Positions 38,022 to 47,405 of a stretch of 64,000 nucleotides of DNA are shown piece by piece (within the stretch, counting starts at the first letter, position 1; each line of letters starts with the position of its first letter). The notes beneath the pieces are model-generated. The model worked only from the letters and a program-made list of their open reading frames with translations, was not told the DNA's origin and searched no databases. The stretch is from assembly GCA_945870575.1 (NCBI GenBank), contig CAMBSK010000011.1, positions 1 to 64,000 on the forward strand, given 5' to 3'. The translations under genes were made by a program, and so were the position numbers. The stretch comes from Bordetella parapertussis (GTDB lineage Bacteria > Pseudomonadota > Gammaproteobacteria > Burkholderiales > Burkholderiaceae_C).

Positions 38022-38783
38022 ATGGAACTACTTTCTGACCCGCACATGTGGATGGCCTTGGCCACCTTGACCTTGCTTGAACTGGTGTTGGGCATAGACA
38101 ATATTATTTTCATTTCCATTCTGGTCAGCAAACTGCCCCGGGATAAACAGGAAATGGCGCGACGCATAGGCTTGTTCATGGCCATGTTTTTGCGCATTGC
38201 CTTACTGCTGCTGCTGTCTTACATCATCGGCTTGGTTGAACCGCTGTTCAGCGTGATGGATCAGGCTTTTTCAGGTAGAGACCTGATATTGCTGGCTGGC
38301 GGCTTGTTTTTGATCTGGAAAAGCACCGCAGAGATTCACCAATCGCTGGAAGGCGAGGACGAAGACCACGCCACTAACATCAAGCCCAAGGTCAATTTGA
38401 TCGCCACCATCGTCCAAATCATCATCATTGATCTGGTGTTCTCGCTGGACTCGATCATCACTGCTGTCGGCATGGTCGACGATGTGCGCATCATGATTGC
38501 CGCCGTGGTCATTTCTCTGGGTCTGATGATGTTGTTTGCCCGCGCCATCGGTGAATTTGTCGAAGCACATCCATCCATCAAAATGCTGGCGCTGAGTTTT
38601 CTGGTGGTGGTCGGTGTGGTGCTGGTTGCCGAAGGTCTCGGACACCATGTACCCAAAGGCTATATTTACTTTGCGATGGCTTTCTCGTTTGGTGTCGAGT
38701 TGCTCAATATCCGCTTTCGCAAATCAAAAGCCAAACCAGTCAAGCTGCGCGAGGCAAGCATGCCCGGTGAAGATGATGAGTAA
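38022..38783 (+). CDS. TerC-family integral membrane protein
   Basis: This 253-aa membrane protein starts MELLSDPHMWMALATLTLLELVLGIDNIIFISIL, the typical TerC N-terminus with the membrane-buried acidic residues ELVLGIDN, repeated as DLVFSLDSIITAVGM in the second half. About seven to eight helices are present. The family is linked to tellurite resistance and to metal (Mn) loading of exported enzymes. The cytoplasmic loop is acidic (EGEDEDHA). The 61-base leader after the PAP2 gene gives no clear regulatory structure. Confidence 0.92.
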   Translation: MELLSDPHMWMALATLTLLELVLGIDNIIFISILVSKLPRDKQEMARRIGLFMAMFLRIALLLLLSYIIGLVEPLFSVMDQAFSGRDLILLAGGLFLIWKSTAEIHQSLEGEDEDHATNIKPKVNLIATIVQIIIIDLVFSLDSIITAVGMVDDVRIMIAAVVISLGLMMLFARAIGEFVEAHPSIKMLALSFLVVVGVVLVAEGLGHHVPKGYIYFAMAFSFGVELLNIRFRKSKAKPVKLREASMPGEDDE

Positions 38784-38787
38784 GACA

Positions 38788-39321
38788 TCAACACCCGCTG
38801 TCATTCACTGCGCCGTCGGGCATGACGGTTTTGCAGAATTTGACATCATCGAGTTTGGCGCCGTCCATTTTTGCGCCTTTCAGATTAGCGCCTGCCAACA
38901 CAGCGCCTTTCATGTTGGCATTCAGCAGCACTGCATCGCCGAGGTCGGCGCCGCTTAAATTGGCCTCGCGCAGGTAGGAGTTCGTGAAGTTAGCCAGGTG
39001 CAGATTGGCGCCGCTCAAATCGGTGCGGCGCAGATTCGCGTCTTCAAAATTGGTGACCAGCGTACGCTTTTCCATCGGGCGCTCGCTCAAATTGGCCTTG
39101 GTCAGCACTGCGCCGGACAGGTTGGCGTTTTGAAAATCGGCACCGCGCATATCGCGCCCTCCCAGGGGTGCATCAGTCAGGTCGCAGTATTTGCAGACAT
39201 TGGTGGTTTTAAAGTCTTCCATCTTGCCCGCGTCAAACGCTGCTACGGCCCAAGGCCAGACAGCACATGCGGCAGCAAGCGCCAGCGGCAACAGTTGATA
39301 AGGTTTTTGAATAACAGTCAC
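38788..39321 (-). CDS. Periplasmic pentapeptide-repeat protein
   Basis: This 177-aa protein has a hydrophobic signal-like N-terminus (about residues 8-30) and then a run of pentapeptide repeats A(D/N)LXX from about residue 55 to 160, for example ANLSGAVLTKANLSE, ANLRRTDLSGANLHLANF and ADLGDAVLLNANMKG. These fold as a right-handed quadrilateral beta-helix. Cys pairs (CKYC near 42, FCKTV and the terminal Cys) may form disulfides. The GTG at 39321 was chosen because AAAGGG precedes it at good spacing. Function unknown. Confidence 0.78.
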   Translation of the reverse strand: MTVIQKPYQLLPLALAAACAVWPWAVAAFDAGKMEDFKTTNVCKYCDLTDAPLGGRDMRGADFQNANLSGAVLTKANLSERPMEKRTLVTNFEDANLRRTDLSGANLHLANFTNSYLREANLSGADLGDAVLLNANMKGAVLAGANLKGAKMDGAKLDDVKFCKTVMPDGAVNDSGC

Positions 39322-39448
39322 GGCAAGACCCTTTAAAATCAATGAAATACGGATTTCGAATAATAACCAATAGCCTAGGCCTGACTTGGCCGTCAACAAG
39401 TACCCTCGCCGGGCCATCATGCGATGATCAGGATATTGAAAGGCTGTT

Positions 39449-39907
39449 ATGCAATTGTTGTACTCCATAGCGTCACCAGCGCGGCCATTTATCCGTCACG
39501 CGTTTCAGTGTTTGGCGGCTTTTTTATTTTTCAGCCAATCAGCACTTGCCTACACACTGACATGTGATTTGCAAGGTTCATTTCCGGAGCTGGACAAAAT
39601 CACCTTAGAACCGGCCCAGGTAAAGGTAGACATCACCTCCATCGGTGACCATTTGTACATTCGCATAGACGGCCCTAAGCTTTACAATTTCTTTGTCAAT
39701 ACACTCAGAACCCCTGAGTTTGAAGGCACTGACCTGACCTCCAAAACCAGTATGTGGGTCAAGCGCAAAAATCTGAAGACCATGGAAGAATCGGAAATCA
39801 AAATCAACCGTGAACCGGTCAATATCAAAGCCATCAAAGATGTGCAAAGGTATGGAAAGAAACTGAAGTTTTACGTCGCCGGTCCTTGCCAACTCCCGCC
39901 TGGATGA
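39449..39907 (+). CDS. Hypothetical secreted protein
   Basis: The family is not recognised. The 152-aa product has a signal peptide with the hydrophobic core CLAAFLFFSQSALA (cleavage after about residue 34). The mature part is about 118 aa, rich in beta-strand-like alternation and Lys, with two Cys (TCDLQG near the start and GPCQLPPG at the end) that could form a disulfide closing the domain. It is followed one base later by the PF10118-like gene. Confidence 0.6.
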   Translation: MQLLYSIASPARPFIRHAFQCLAAFLFFSQSALAYTLTCDLQGSFPELDKITLEPAQVKVDITSIGDHLYIRIDGPKLYNFFVNTLRTPEFEGTDLTSKTSMWVKRKNLKTMEESEIKINREPVNIKAIKDVQRYGKKLKFYVAGPCQLPPG

Positions 39908-39908
39908 T

Positions 39909-40739
39909 TTGAAAATGAATCCACTTATTGTTCGACAGTTATTGATCGATTTAGATACACCTTTTGCATTGCGCTGGAATGGCGGCGACGCGTTCGCATC
40001 CGCCTTTATGAATGCTTTGTCGCTGAGTTTTCCTGCTGGCGAGCAGTTTTTCCTGGACAGCGTGCGTGAGGGTCTCAAGCAATTGCCTGCAGATCAACAA
40101 GCCTTGTTCAAGGACGAGGTCAAAGGCTTTATCGGCCAGGAAGCCACACACCGGCGTCTGCACACTTTGTACAACCGGCATTTGCTCGATCAAGGCATGG
40201 TCAACCATTGGGAACAGCGCGCGCTCAAACGCATTGCCATCCTCAAAGAAATGGACATACGTCACTCTGTGGCTGCGACTGCGGCAAACGAACATTACAC
40301 CGCTGTGTTTGCCCATTGGTTGCTGTCCAACGAATGGTTTTTCAACCTCGCCGAGCCTCGACTCCAAACCCTTTGGTTATGGCATGCGAGCGAAGAGTCG
40401 GAGCACCGCAGCACAGCTTTTGACTTGTACCTGGCTTTGGACGGTAATGAAGAATGGCGGCTGCGCTGGATGCGCCGTGTGACCTGGTTTTTCCTGACCG
40501 ACTTGTTGCGCCAGACTGTCAACAACCTGTGGCACGATGGCAGTTTGTTTAAGCTCTCCACCTGGTCCAGCGCATGGCGGCATTTGTTTGCCCAAGGTGG
40601 CTTGTTTCGCGAGAGTTTCGGCCTGTGGCGAGACTATTTCAAACCCGGTTTTCACCCGTCGCAACATCCGGATCTTCTATCGAAACAATGGCTGCAACAA
40701 CATTTGGATGCTTTCACACCGGTAGCGCAAGCTGCTTGA
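39909..40739 (+). CDS. Predicted metal-dependent hydrolase (PF10118-like)
   Basis: This 276-aa helical protein resembles the COG3687/PF10118 family of predicted metal-dependent hydrolases. Candidate metal ligands are arranged as in ferritin-like folds: FIGQEATHRRLH near residue 75, TAANEHYTAVFAHWLL near 120 and WHASEESEHRSTAFDLY near 160. The start is TTG 39909 or ATG 39915. The reaction is unknown. The next gene encodes an alpha/beta hydrolase on the same strand. Confidence 0.75.
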   Translation: MKMNPLIVRQLLIDLDTPFALRWNGGDAFASAFMNALSLSFPAGEQFFLDSVREGLKQLPADQQALFKDEVKGFIGQEATHRRLHTLYNRHLLDQGMVNHWEQRALKRIAILKEMDIRHSVAATAANEHYTAVFAHWLLSNEWFFNLAEPRLQTLWLWHASEESEHRSTAFDLYLALDGNEEWRLRWMRRVTWFFLTDLLRQTVNNLWHDGSLFKLSTWSSAWRHLFAQGGLFRESFGLWRDYFKPGFHPSQHPDLLSKQWLQQHLDAFTPVAQAA

Positions 40740-40767
40740 TTTTTTTGATACCCCAACAGACCGCACC

Positions 40768-41703
40768 ATGCTAGACCCGCAAGCCCAAACCCTGCTACAA
40801 CTGATGGTTGAACGCGGCATCCCTGCCTTTAATGCACAAACACCGGTGGAAGCACGCCAAGCCTATTTGACGCGCAAAGGCTTTACCCAACCGGATCCAC
40901 CCGCTGTTTCGCATTGCCACGATCATCTGGTGCTTTTGAACGGGGTCAACATCAAGATCCGCGAGTTCCGCCCCGACGGTGCGACTTCCGTCGAAGTGCT
41001 GCCCGCCTTGGTCTATTACCACGGCGGCGGCTGGGTGATAGGCGATGTAGACACCCATGACGTGCTGTGCCGCCAGTTGTGCCAGGCCAGCGCTTGCGCC
41101 GTGTTTTCAGTCGACTACCGGCTTGCACCCGAGCATGTGTTTCCGGCCGCTTACGACGATGCACAAGCCGCTTTTCAGTGGGTGGCGGCGAATGCGCTCA
41201 GCTTGCACATTGACGCCAAACGAATCGCTGTAGGCGGCGACAGCGCCGGCGGCAACCTGGCTGCCACCGTGTGTCTAGGTGCCCGTGGCGGCAAGCACCT
41301 GCCTGCGTTTCAATTGCTGATTTACCCGGCCACGCTGATGTACCCGGACACGCAAAGCTACCGGGACAACGGTGAAGGCTATGCCCTCACCGCAGCGGTG
41401 ATGGACTGGTTCATGGACCATTACCTGCCGTCGCGAGACCTCGCCCACGACTGGCGCGCGTCGCCGTTGAAAGCGCAATCGCACGCTGACCTACCGCCCG
41501 CTCTTGTGCTGACCGCAGGTTTTGATCCGCTGCGCGACGAAGGCCGCTTGTACGCGGATGCTTTATCTGCCGCCGGCGGCAGCGCTGAATACATTTGCTT
41601 TGAACGTCAGATACACGGCTTCATCACCATGGGTCGTGTCATGCGCGAAGCACATACCGGCGTGGCGGTGTGCGCCAATGCCCTCAAGCGTTATCTCTTT
41701 TAA
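40768..41703 (+). CDS. Alpha/beta hydrolase of the hormone-sensitive lipase family
   Basis: This 311-aa esterase/lipase has the oxyanion motif YYHGGGWVIGD near residue 83, the nucleophile elbow AVGGDSAGGNLAA near 155, an acid in GFDPLRDEG near 252 and a His in ERQIHGFITMG near 281, completing the Ser-Asp-His triad. No signal peptide is seen. It lies 12 bases upstream of the molybdenum hydroxylase operon, so it may be the first gene of that unit. Confidence 0.9.
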   Translation: MLDPQAQTLLQLMVERGIPAFNAQTPVEARQAYLTRKGFTQPDPPAVSHCHDHLVLLNGVNIKIREFRPDGATSVEVLPALVYYHGGGWVIGDVDTHDVLCRQLCQASACAVFSVDYRLAPEHVFPAAYDDAQAAFQWVAANALSLHIDAKRIAVGGDSAGGNLAATVCLGARGGKHLPAFQLLIYPATLMYPDTQSYRDNGEGYALTAAVMDWFMDHYLPSRDLAHDWRASPLKAQSHADLPPALVLTAGFDPLRDEGRLYADALSAAGGSAEYICFERQIHGFITMGRVMREAHTGVAVCANALKRYLF

Positions 41704-41715
41704 GAAAGCCAAACG

Positions 41716-42177
41716 ATGAAACTCAATGTCAATGGTCAAAACCATACTTTAGATGTAGAGCCTGAAATGCCACTGCTATGGGCTTTGCGCGATGAACTCG
41801 ACATCAAAGGCCCTAAATACGGCTGCGGCATCGCCCAGTGTGGCTCTTGCACCGTGCTGCTCAACGGCGAACCGGTGCGCTCGTGCAGCTACCCGGTGTC
41901 CTCTGCGGATGGGCAACAGGTGATCAGTATTGAAGGCCTGGCCGACAAGGGAAAACTGCACGCGGTGCAGCAAGCATGGATAGACCACCAAGTGCCGCAA
42001 TGCGGTTATTGCCAGGGCGGTCAGATACTGGCGGCCGTAGCTTTGCTAAAGAAAAAACCCCAACCCAGCGACCAGGACATAGACGCGGCCATGACCAACA
42101 TCTGCCGCTGCGGTACCTATGCACGCATGCGCACCGCCATACACGCCGCAGCGCGTCAGGCCGGAGGTCAATCATGA
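41716..42177 (+). CDS. Molybdenum hydroxylase small [2Fe-2S] subunit, isoquinoline 1-oxidoreductase alpha type
   Basis: This 153-aa electron-transfer subunit belongs to the xanthine dehydrogenase superfamily. The plant-type cluster is in [18 protein letters not shown] with the fourth Cys in VRSCSYP. The second cluster is in [10 protein letters not shown] and [15 protein letters not shown]. Like IorA it is a stand-alone small subunit. Its TGA overlaps the ATG of the large subunit (ATGA). The natural substrate is unknown. Confidence 0.9.
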   Translation: MKLNVNGQNHTLDVEPEMPLLWALRDELDIKGPKYGCGIAQCGSCTVLLNGEPVRSCSYPVSSADGQQVISIEGLADKGKLHAVQQAWIDHQVPQCGYCQGGQILAAVALLKKKPQPSDQDIDAAMTNICRCGTYARMRTAIHAAARQAGGQS

Positions 42178-44330
42178 ACACCACTGCACTCAACCGCCGC
42201 CGGTTTTTACAAGTCAGCAGCAGCACCGCTGCCTCGCTCAGTCTGGGCTTTGTCTGGCCGAATGCCGCCATGGCCGCCGATCAAACAGAAGTCAACGCTT
42301 GGATAGAGATACACAGCGACGAGTCCATCGTCATACGCTATGCGCGCACCGAAATGGGCCAAGGCAGCCGCACCTCGGCGCCCATGTTGATCGCTGAAGA
42401 ACTGGAAGCCGATTGGCAAAAAGTGCGTGTGGTCGATGTGCCTGCGCATGAAAACCTGAGCCGCAAGCGCGCCTACGGCGACATGGCCAGTGTCGGCAGT
42501 CGCACTATTCGCATGTCGCAAGACTATTTGCGCAAAGCCGGTGCCGCCGCCCGCATCATGCTGATAGAAGCCGCAGCCCAGCGATGGAGCGTGCCAGTCG
42601 GCGAATGCAAGGCCGTGCTCGGTCATGTGTTTCACAACCCCAGCCACAAAAAACTCAGCTACGGCCAATTGGCAGCCGAGGCAGCCAAACTGACACCACC
42701 CAAAGACATTCCGCTCAAAGACCCGAAAACCTGGACCTTGGCAGGCAAACCGCTGCCGCGCGTAGATATCACCGATATCGTCACCGGCAAGATCCGCTTT
42801 GGCGTGGACGTGCAATTGCCGGGCATGCTGCATGCAGCCATCGCTCATTCGCCGGTGTTCGGCGGCACTGCTAAGTCGGTAGACAGCAGCAAAGTGGATA
42901 ACCGGCGCGGCATCGTCAAAGTCATCAACCTCGGCGAATTTGTGGCCATGGTGGCTGACAACTGGTGGCGCGCCAAAGAAGCTTTGCGCGATGTCGCCAT
43001 TGATTGGGACAACGGCAAGAACGGCGGCGTCAACAGCGCCGGTCTGATGCAGTATTACCGTGACGGTCTGACACAAACAGAGGTTGCGACTTCCCGCAAC
43101 GACGGCGACACCCTGGCCGCACTGCAAGCGGCGTCCAAAGTGATAGAGGCCGATTACTACACACCTTATCTGGCGCACGCCACCATGGAACCCATGGTTT
43201 GCACGGCTTTGCTGATCGACGACAAACTCGACATCTGGGCGTCCACCCAGAACCCGGAATCCACACTCACATCGGCTGCTGCGACCGCCGAGGTGCCGCA
43301 GGAAAATGTGCGCGTTTTCGCCATGCAAATGGGCGGCGGTCTGGGCCGCAAAGGTACGCAGGATTTCACCCGCCAGGCGGTGGCCCTCGCCATGCGACTG
43401 CCGGGCAAACCAGTCAAGCTGATGTGGAGCCGGGAAGAAGACATGCAGCACGACTTGTACCGCCCGGCCAGCCTGGTGCGCATGCGTGCGGCGTTGGACA
43501 CGTCCGGCAAACCGCAGGCCTTGCATGTGCGCGTCAGCGCCCCTTCGATTTTTTCTCAGTTGCTGCGCATGCCGTTGCAAAACGGTATAGACAACCAGGC
43601 CGTGGCCTGTTTTCCGGACCACCCCTATGCCATACCGAACACGCTGGTCGACTTTGCCATGCGCAGCACGCATGTGCCGGTAGGCTTTTGGCGCACGGTC
43701 GGGCATTCACAAAACCCGTTTGTGCGCGAATGCTTTCTGGATGAACTCGCGCATGCGGGCGGCCAAGAACCGCTGGCCTACCGCTTGTCCTTGCTGCCCA
43801 ACAACGAGAAAGCCAACCGCGATCGCAGCATGTTGATGGCCGTGGCCAAGGCCGCCGACTGGGACAAACCGCTGCCTGCCGGTGTGCACCGCGGCATTGC
43901 CAGCGTAGACGGTTACGGCAGTTGGACGGCGTGCGTGTGTGAAGTCTCGGTCAGCGCGCGTGGCGAAGTGAAAATCCACCGCGTTGTGATCGGCATAGAC
44001 CCGGGCTACGCGGTCAATCCCGACAACATACAAGCGCAATTGCAAGGCAGCGTGGTGCATGGTTTATCTGCCATCTTCTGGGGCGAGTTGACGGTTAAAG
44101 ACGGCCGTCTCGAGCAATCCAATTTCCACGACTACCGCATGATGCGCATGAACGAAATGCCCAAGGTGGAAACCGTGATCGCGCCCACAGGCGGCTTTTG
44201 GGGCGGTGTCGGCGAGCCGGCCCAGGCGCCGCTTGCGCCTGCGCTGGTCAATGCCTTGTTTGCCGCCACCGGCAAACGCATTCGCTCGCTGCCCTTAAAA
44301 AACCACGGCTTGAGTCTGGTGAAAGCATGA
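42174..44330 (+). CDS. Molybdenum hydroxylase large subunit, isoquinoline 1-oxidoreductase beta type (twin-arginine signal)
   Basis: This 718-aa molybdopterin-binding subunit has an N-terminal twin-arginine signal ([17 protein letters not shown], cleavage near AMAAD). IorB-type marks are [26 protein letters not shown] near 340, GGGLGRKG and the catalytic-glutamate block [11 protein letters not shown] near 680. Such enzymes hydroxylate N-heterocycles or aldehydes and work in the periplasm. Directly downstream, with an ATGA overlap, is soxX, so the two are translationally coupled. The catalytic FAD subunit of xanthine dehydrogenase is absent, as in IorAB; electrons may leave through a cytochrome c. 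Confidence 0.9.
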   Translation: MNTTALNRRRFLQVSSSTAASLSLGFVWPNAAMAADQTEVNAWIEIHSDESIVIRYARTEMGQGSRTSAPMLIAEELEADWQKVRVVDVPAHENLSRKRAYGDMASVGSRTIRMSQDYLRKAGAAARIMLIEAAAQRWSVPVGECKAVLGHVFHNPSHKKLSYGQLAAEAAKLTPPKDIPLKDPKTWTLAGKPLPRVDITDIVTGKIRFGVDVQLPGMLHAAIAHSPVFGGTAKSVDSSKVDNRRGIVKVINLGEFVAMVADNWWRAKEALRDVAIDWDNGKNGGVNSAGLMQYYRDGLTQTEVATSRNDGDTLAALQAASKVIEADYYTPYLAHATMEPMVCTALLIDDKLDIWASTQNPESTLTSAAATAEVPQENVRVFAMQMGGGLGRKGTQDFTRQAVALAMRLPGKPVKLMWSREEDMQHDLYRPASLVRMRAALDTSGKPQALHVRVSAPSIFSQLLRMPLQNGIDNQAVACFPDHPYAIPNTLVDFAMRSTHVPVGFWRTVGHSQNPFVRECFLDELAHAGGQEPLAYRLSLLPNNEKANRDRSMLMAVAKAADWDKPLPAGVHRGIASVDGYGSWTACVCEVSVSARGEVKIHRVVIGIDPGYAVNPDNIQAQLQGSVVHGLSAIFWGELTVKDGRLEQSNFHDYRMMRMNEMPKVETVIAPTGGFWGGVGEPAQAPLAPALVNALFAATGKRIRSLPLKNHGLSLVKA

Positions 44331-44740
44331 AGCGCGGGTTGGTTTGTCTGGCACTGATGTTTGCCGCCAATGTGTGGGCGATCGATCTCAGCATGCCGCC
44401 GACCAAGTCGGCGGCCACCGCCAATGTCGAGCGCGGGCGCAAACTGTTGATCAACCGCCAGGAAACCGGTTGCGTGCTTTGTCACCGCATTCCCGGCATG
44501 AAAGAAGGCGGCGAAATGGGGCCGGTTTTGAGCGGCTTGAGCCAGCGCATGTCGGCCGATCAAATCCGCCAGCGCATCGCCGACTGGCGCGCAGTAAACC
44601 CCCAGACCTTCATGCCGGCCTATTTCAGCAGCAAAGGTCTTCATAATGTTGCCAAGCCACTGGTTGGTAAAACCGTACTCACCGAGCAAGGCCTGGAAGA
44701 CATCGTGGCTTATTTGCTTGACGCTACCAAAGGACCTTGA
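44327..44740 (+). CDS. soxX: SoxX-like monoheme cytochrome c
   Basis: SoxX pairs with SoxA to attach sulfur substrates to the SoxY carrier. The 137-aa precursor has a signal peptide (about residues 1-20), the heme site CVLCH (Cys49, Cys52, His53) and a candidate axial Met96 in the TFMPAYF motif typical of SoxX. The C-terminal EQGLEDIVAYL segment also fits. The ATG at 44327 lies in the ATGA overlap with the molybdenum hydroxylase gene, and its TGA overlaps the soxY ATG. Confidence 0.86.
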   Translation: MKRGLVCLALMFAANVWAIDLSMPPTKSAATANVERGRKLLINRQETGCVLCHRIPGMKEGGEMGPVLSGLSQRMSADQIRQRIADWRAVNPQTFMPAYFSSKGLHNVAKPLVGKTVLTEQGLEDIVAYLLDATKGP

Positions 44741-45246
44741 TGTATTTGTTGTCTCGCCGTGACTGGCTTCGCCGTTTCAGCCTGAGCACTGCCGGGCTGT
44801 GGGCAGGGTCAACCGGCTTATCCAAGGCCCAGGACATGTCGGTGTTAGGCCGAGTGCAAGACCTGAGCGATGCGCGTTTGCGCACTTTCGATGAAATAGT
44901 CTCAGCTTATGTGGTGCGCCAGCAATTGAAAAACGAAGGCATGGGTTTGACCATGCCTTTGCTGGCTGACAACGGTCACCTGGTGCCACTGAGCTTGAAG
45001 GTCGACAGCCCGATGACCGAGGAGTCGCATGTCACCCACGTCTACATATTGTCCCAACTCAACCCGGCACCGCTGATTGCCATGTTTGTGCTGGGACCAT
45101 GGAATGGCAAAGCGGAACTCAGCATGCGCGTTCGTCTTTCCGGCACGCAAATGGTGGTGGCGCTGGCGCGCATGTCCGACGGCAACTTCCGCTACGCGAC
45201 GAGCCAGGTGTCTGTCACTGAAGCCGCCTGTGTGGACAACGGATAA
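44740..45246 (+). CDS. soxY: SoxY-like sulfur carrier protein with a non-canonical C-terminus
   Basis: SoxY carries sulfur intermediates covalently on a C-terminal cysteine. This 168-aa precursor has a twin-arginine-like N-terminus (SRRDWLRRFSLSTAGL) and a SoxY-type fold. The tail reads TEAACVDNG: the Cys (residue 164) is kept but the canonical GGCGG swinging-arm motif is not. It probably belongs to a divergent SoxY group. The ATG at 44740 is preferred over the TTG at 44737 because of the overlap with the soxX stop. Confidence 0.82.
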   Translation: MYLLSRRDWLRRFSLSTAGLWAGSTGLSKAQDMSVLGRVQDLSDARLRTFDEIVSAYVVRQQLKNEGMGLTMPLLADNGHLVPLSLKVDSPMTEESHVTHVYILSQLNPAPLIAMFVLGPWNGKAELSMRVRLSGTQMVVALARMSDGNFRYATSQVSVTEAACVDNG

Positions 45247-45249
45247 AGC

Positions 45250-45600
45250 ATGACCGCCGCCCGTTTACAAGTTCCCGCGCGCATCGTCGAAGGCGATGTG
45301 TTCAAACTGCGTTTGCTGGTGCAGCATCCCATGGACAGCGGCTTTTTGCGCAACCTCGAAGGTGTGCTGGTCAAGCGCAATGTGATCCGCCATTTGCAAT
45401 GCATCTTCCATAGCAAGGAAGTATTCCGGGTCGAGCCTACCACCGGCACCGCGGCCAACCCCTTGTTCGAGTTTTATTTGCGCGCCACCACGTCTGGCGA
45501 GTTGTATTTCCGCTGGGTCGACGACAAGGGCTATATCGGCGAGTTACGCCACAACCTGGTGGTTATTCCCGCCAATCAATCTAAAGCACCCAAAACCTGA
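45250..45600 (+). CDS. soxZ: SoxZ-like sulfur carrier partner
   Basis: SoxZ binds SoxY and supports the carrier arm in the periplasm; it is exported with SoxY and has no signal of its own. The 116-aa protein contains VEGDVFKLRLLVQHPMDSG and FRVEPTTGTAANPLFEFYL, typical of the Ig-like SoxZ fold. It follows soxY by three bases and touches soxA (the last base of its stop is the first of the soxA start). Confidence 0.88.
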   Translation: MTAARLQVPARIVEGDVFKLRLLVQHPMDSGFLRNLEGVLVKRNVIRHLQCIFHSKEVFRVEPTTGTAANPLFEFYLRATTSGELYFRWVDDKGYIGELRHNLVVIPANQSKAPKT

Positions 45601-46445
45601 TGCCACGTCTTTTTTGCTTGTTTTCGCTGCCATCCGCCAAGCAGCCGCGCAGCGTCTTGCGCCAGCGCTTGTTGGCTGCCGTGCTGCTGTTGCTGAGTCT
45701 AGGCCATGTCTCAGTCATGGCGCAACAGCGTTTGCTGCCGCTGGACAAGGTGCAATCCGGCCTGGCGTTTACCGGCCCTGAAATTCTGGAATTGCAAGCC
45801 GACGACTTTGCCAACCCTGCCCTGCCCTATTTGGACAAAGGCGCCAAGTTGTGGAGCCAGGGTGCTGGCAAGGCAGACAAAAGCTGTGAAAGTTGTCACG
45901 GCGACAGCAACAGCAGCATGAAGGGCGTGGCCACGCGTTACCCGGCCATAGACAAAGCCAGCAAGAAACTCTACAACCTGGAAGACCGCATACGCAACTG
46001 CCGCACCAAACAACAAAAAGCCTCTGACTGGCCGCTGGAATCCGATGAATTGCTGGCGGTCAGCTTGTATGTGACATCAGAGTCCAACGGCATGCCGGTT
46101 CAAGCCAATATCGAAGGCAAGGCCAAATCGCATTTTGAAAACGGCCAGAAAATATTCATGACCCGCCAAGGGCAGTTGAACATGGCCTGTACCCAATGCC
46201 ATGACCAACGCTACGGCATCAAGCTCTATACCGACAAACTCAGCCAGGGCCAGCCGAATGCCTACCCGGCCTACCGTATCGAGTGGCAGCGACTGGCTTC
46301 GCTGGAGCGGCGACTGCGGTTTTGTTACAACGGCGTGCGCGCCGAAATACCTGCCTGGGGCCACGGCGTGATGCGCGACATCAGCCTGTACCTGATGTGG
46401 CGTGCGCAAGGCCTCAACATAGAAGTGCCTTCAGTGCGCAAATAA
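45600..46445 (+). CDS. soxA: SoxA-like diheme cytochrome c
   Basis: SoxA with SoxX catalyses oxidative coupling of a sulfur compound to SoxY. The 281-aa precursor has a signal peptide (about residues 25-41), an N-terminal heme site CESCH (Cys96, Cys99, His100) and a C-terminal heme site CTQCH (Cys197, Cys200, His201). Cys242 in RRLRFCYNGVRAE corresponds to the active-site heme-ligand cysteine of the family. It ends the IorAB-SoxXYZA unit. No soxB, soxC or soxD follows. Confidence 0.86.
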   Translation: MPRLFCLFSLPSAKQPRSVLRQRLLAAVLLLLSLGHVSVMAQQRLLPLDKVQSGLAFTGPEILELQADDFANPALPYLDKGAKLWSQGAGKADKSCESCHGDSNSSMKGVATRYPAIDKASKKLYNLEDRIRNCRTKQQKASDWPLESDELLAVSLYVTSESNGMPVQANIEGKAKSHFENGQKIFMTRQGQLNMACTQCHDQRYGIKLYTDKLSQGQPNAYPAYRIEWQRLASLERRLRFCYNGVRAEIPAWGHGVMRDISLYLMWRAQGLNIEVPSVRK

Positions 46446-46448
46446 GCT

Positions 46449-47297
46449 TTAAAAAGTAGCCAACACTTTTTTCCACAACTCGGGGGTCACCTCGGGCATG
46501 ACACCGAACCAGGCCGCAAAACCCGGACGCGCCTGGTGCAGCAACATGCCCAGCCCGTTCACCACAGGATTACCGCGCGCTTTGGCGCGCAACAACAAAT
46601 CGGTATGCAAGGGTGTGTAAACAATGTCCGACACCAATGCATGCACAGGCAAGGCCGATAAATCAATGTCCAGCGCGGGCTGACCTTGCATACCTTGCGT
46701 GGTGGTATTGACCAACAAGCCAGCATCAGCCAGCGCGGCGTGACGTTGTGACCAGTCCAGCGCTTGCACCGGCGCACCGAAGTCTGCCGCCATGGCCTGC
46801 GCTTTGTCTAAGCTGCGATTGAGCAAACGGATGTTTTTCACCCCGGCGTCGGCCAAAGCCCAGACCACCGCCCGGGCTGCGCCGCCTGCCCCCAGCACCA
46901 CGGCCGCGCCCCGGTCAGCACGCCAGCCGGGCTGAGCTTCGCGCAAACTGTGTATGTAGCCGAAGGCATCGGTGTTGGTGCCGCGTAAGCTGCCGTCGGT
47001 ATTCACCACCACGGTGTTGACCGCGCCGATCTGGCGCGCCACCTCGTCGAGTTGGTGGATACAGTCCAGCGCATCTATTTTGTGCGGCAAGGTCAGGTTG
47101 CAACCGGCAAAACCCAGCGCCGGTAAACCGCTGAGCGCCTGCGGCAAATGCAAAGGATTGACGGCCAACGGCACATAGGCACCGCGCACACCGTAGTGCG
47201 CCAGCCAGTGGCTATGTATCAGCGGCGAACGCGAATGCGAAATCGGCCAGCCCATGACCCCGGCAAGCTTGAAATCGGTAGAGGATTGACTGCTCAT
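46449..47297 (-). CDS. aroE: Shikimate dehydrogenase
   Basis: AroE reduces 3-dehydroshikimate with NADPH in aromatic amino acid synthesis. The 282-aa sequence has GWPISHSRSPLIHSHW near residue 16, NLTLPHK with the catalytic lysine near 70, GTNTDAFGY with the aspartate near 106, VLGAGGAARAVVWAL as the NADP motif near 135 and NTTTQGMQG near 205. It converges on soxA with only three bases between stops and is a housekeeping gene inside the sulfur block. Confidence 0.95.
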   Translation of the reverse strand: MSSQSSTDFKLAGVMGWPISHSRSPLIHSHWLAHYGVRGAYVPLAVNPLHLPQALSGLPALGFAGCNLTLPHKIDALDCIHQLDEVARQIGAVNTVVVNTDGSLRGTNTDAFGYIHSLREAQPGWRADRGAAVVLGAGGAARAVVWALADAGVKNIRLLNRSLDKAQAMAADFGAPVQALDWSQRHAALADAGLLVNTTTQGMQGQPALDIDLSALPVHALVSDIVYTPLHTDLLLRAKARGNPVVNGLGMLLHQARPGFAAWFGVMPEVTPELWKKVLATF

Positions 47298-47405
47298 GGT
47301 GCGACAAGCATAGCGGTTTGCAGCGCTGCCCCGCCGCCCGCCGTTTGCAGCCTTTGCTTACCGGCGACTGTGAAACAATCTATGCTTATCCAATAATGCT
47401 CTCTG

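Noticed and set aside
42207..43706. A 499-codon open frame antisense to the molybdenum hydroxylase large subunit gene
   Set aside because: Composition is His/Arg/Ala/Gly-rich as expected for an antisense shadow of GC-rich coding DNA. The opposite strand has unmistakable family motifs and operon overlaps.
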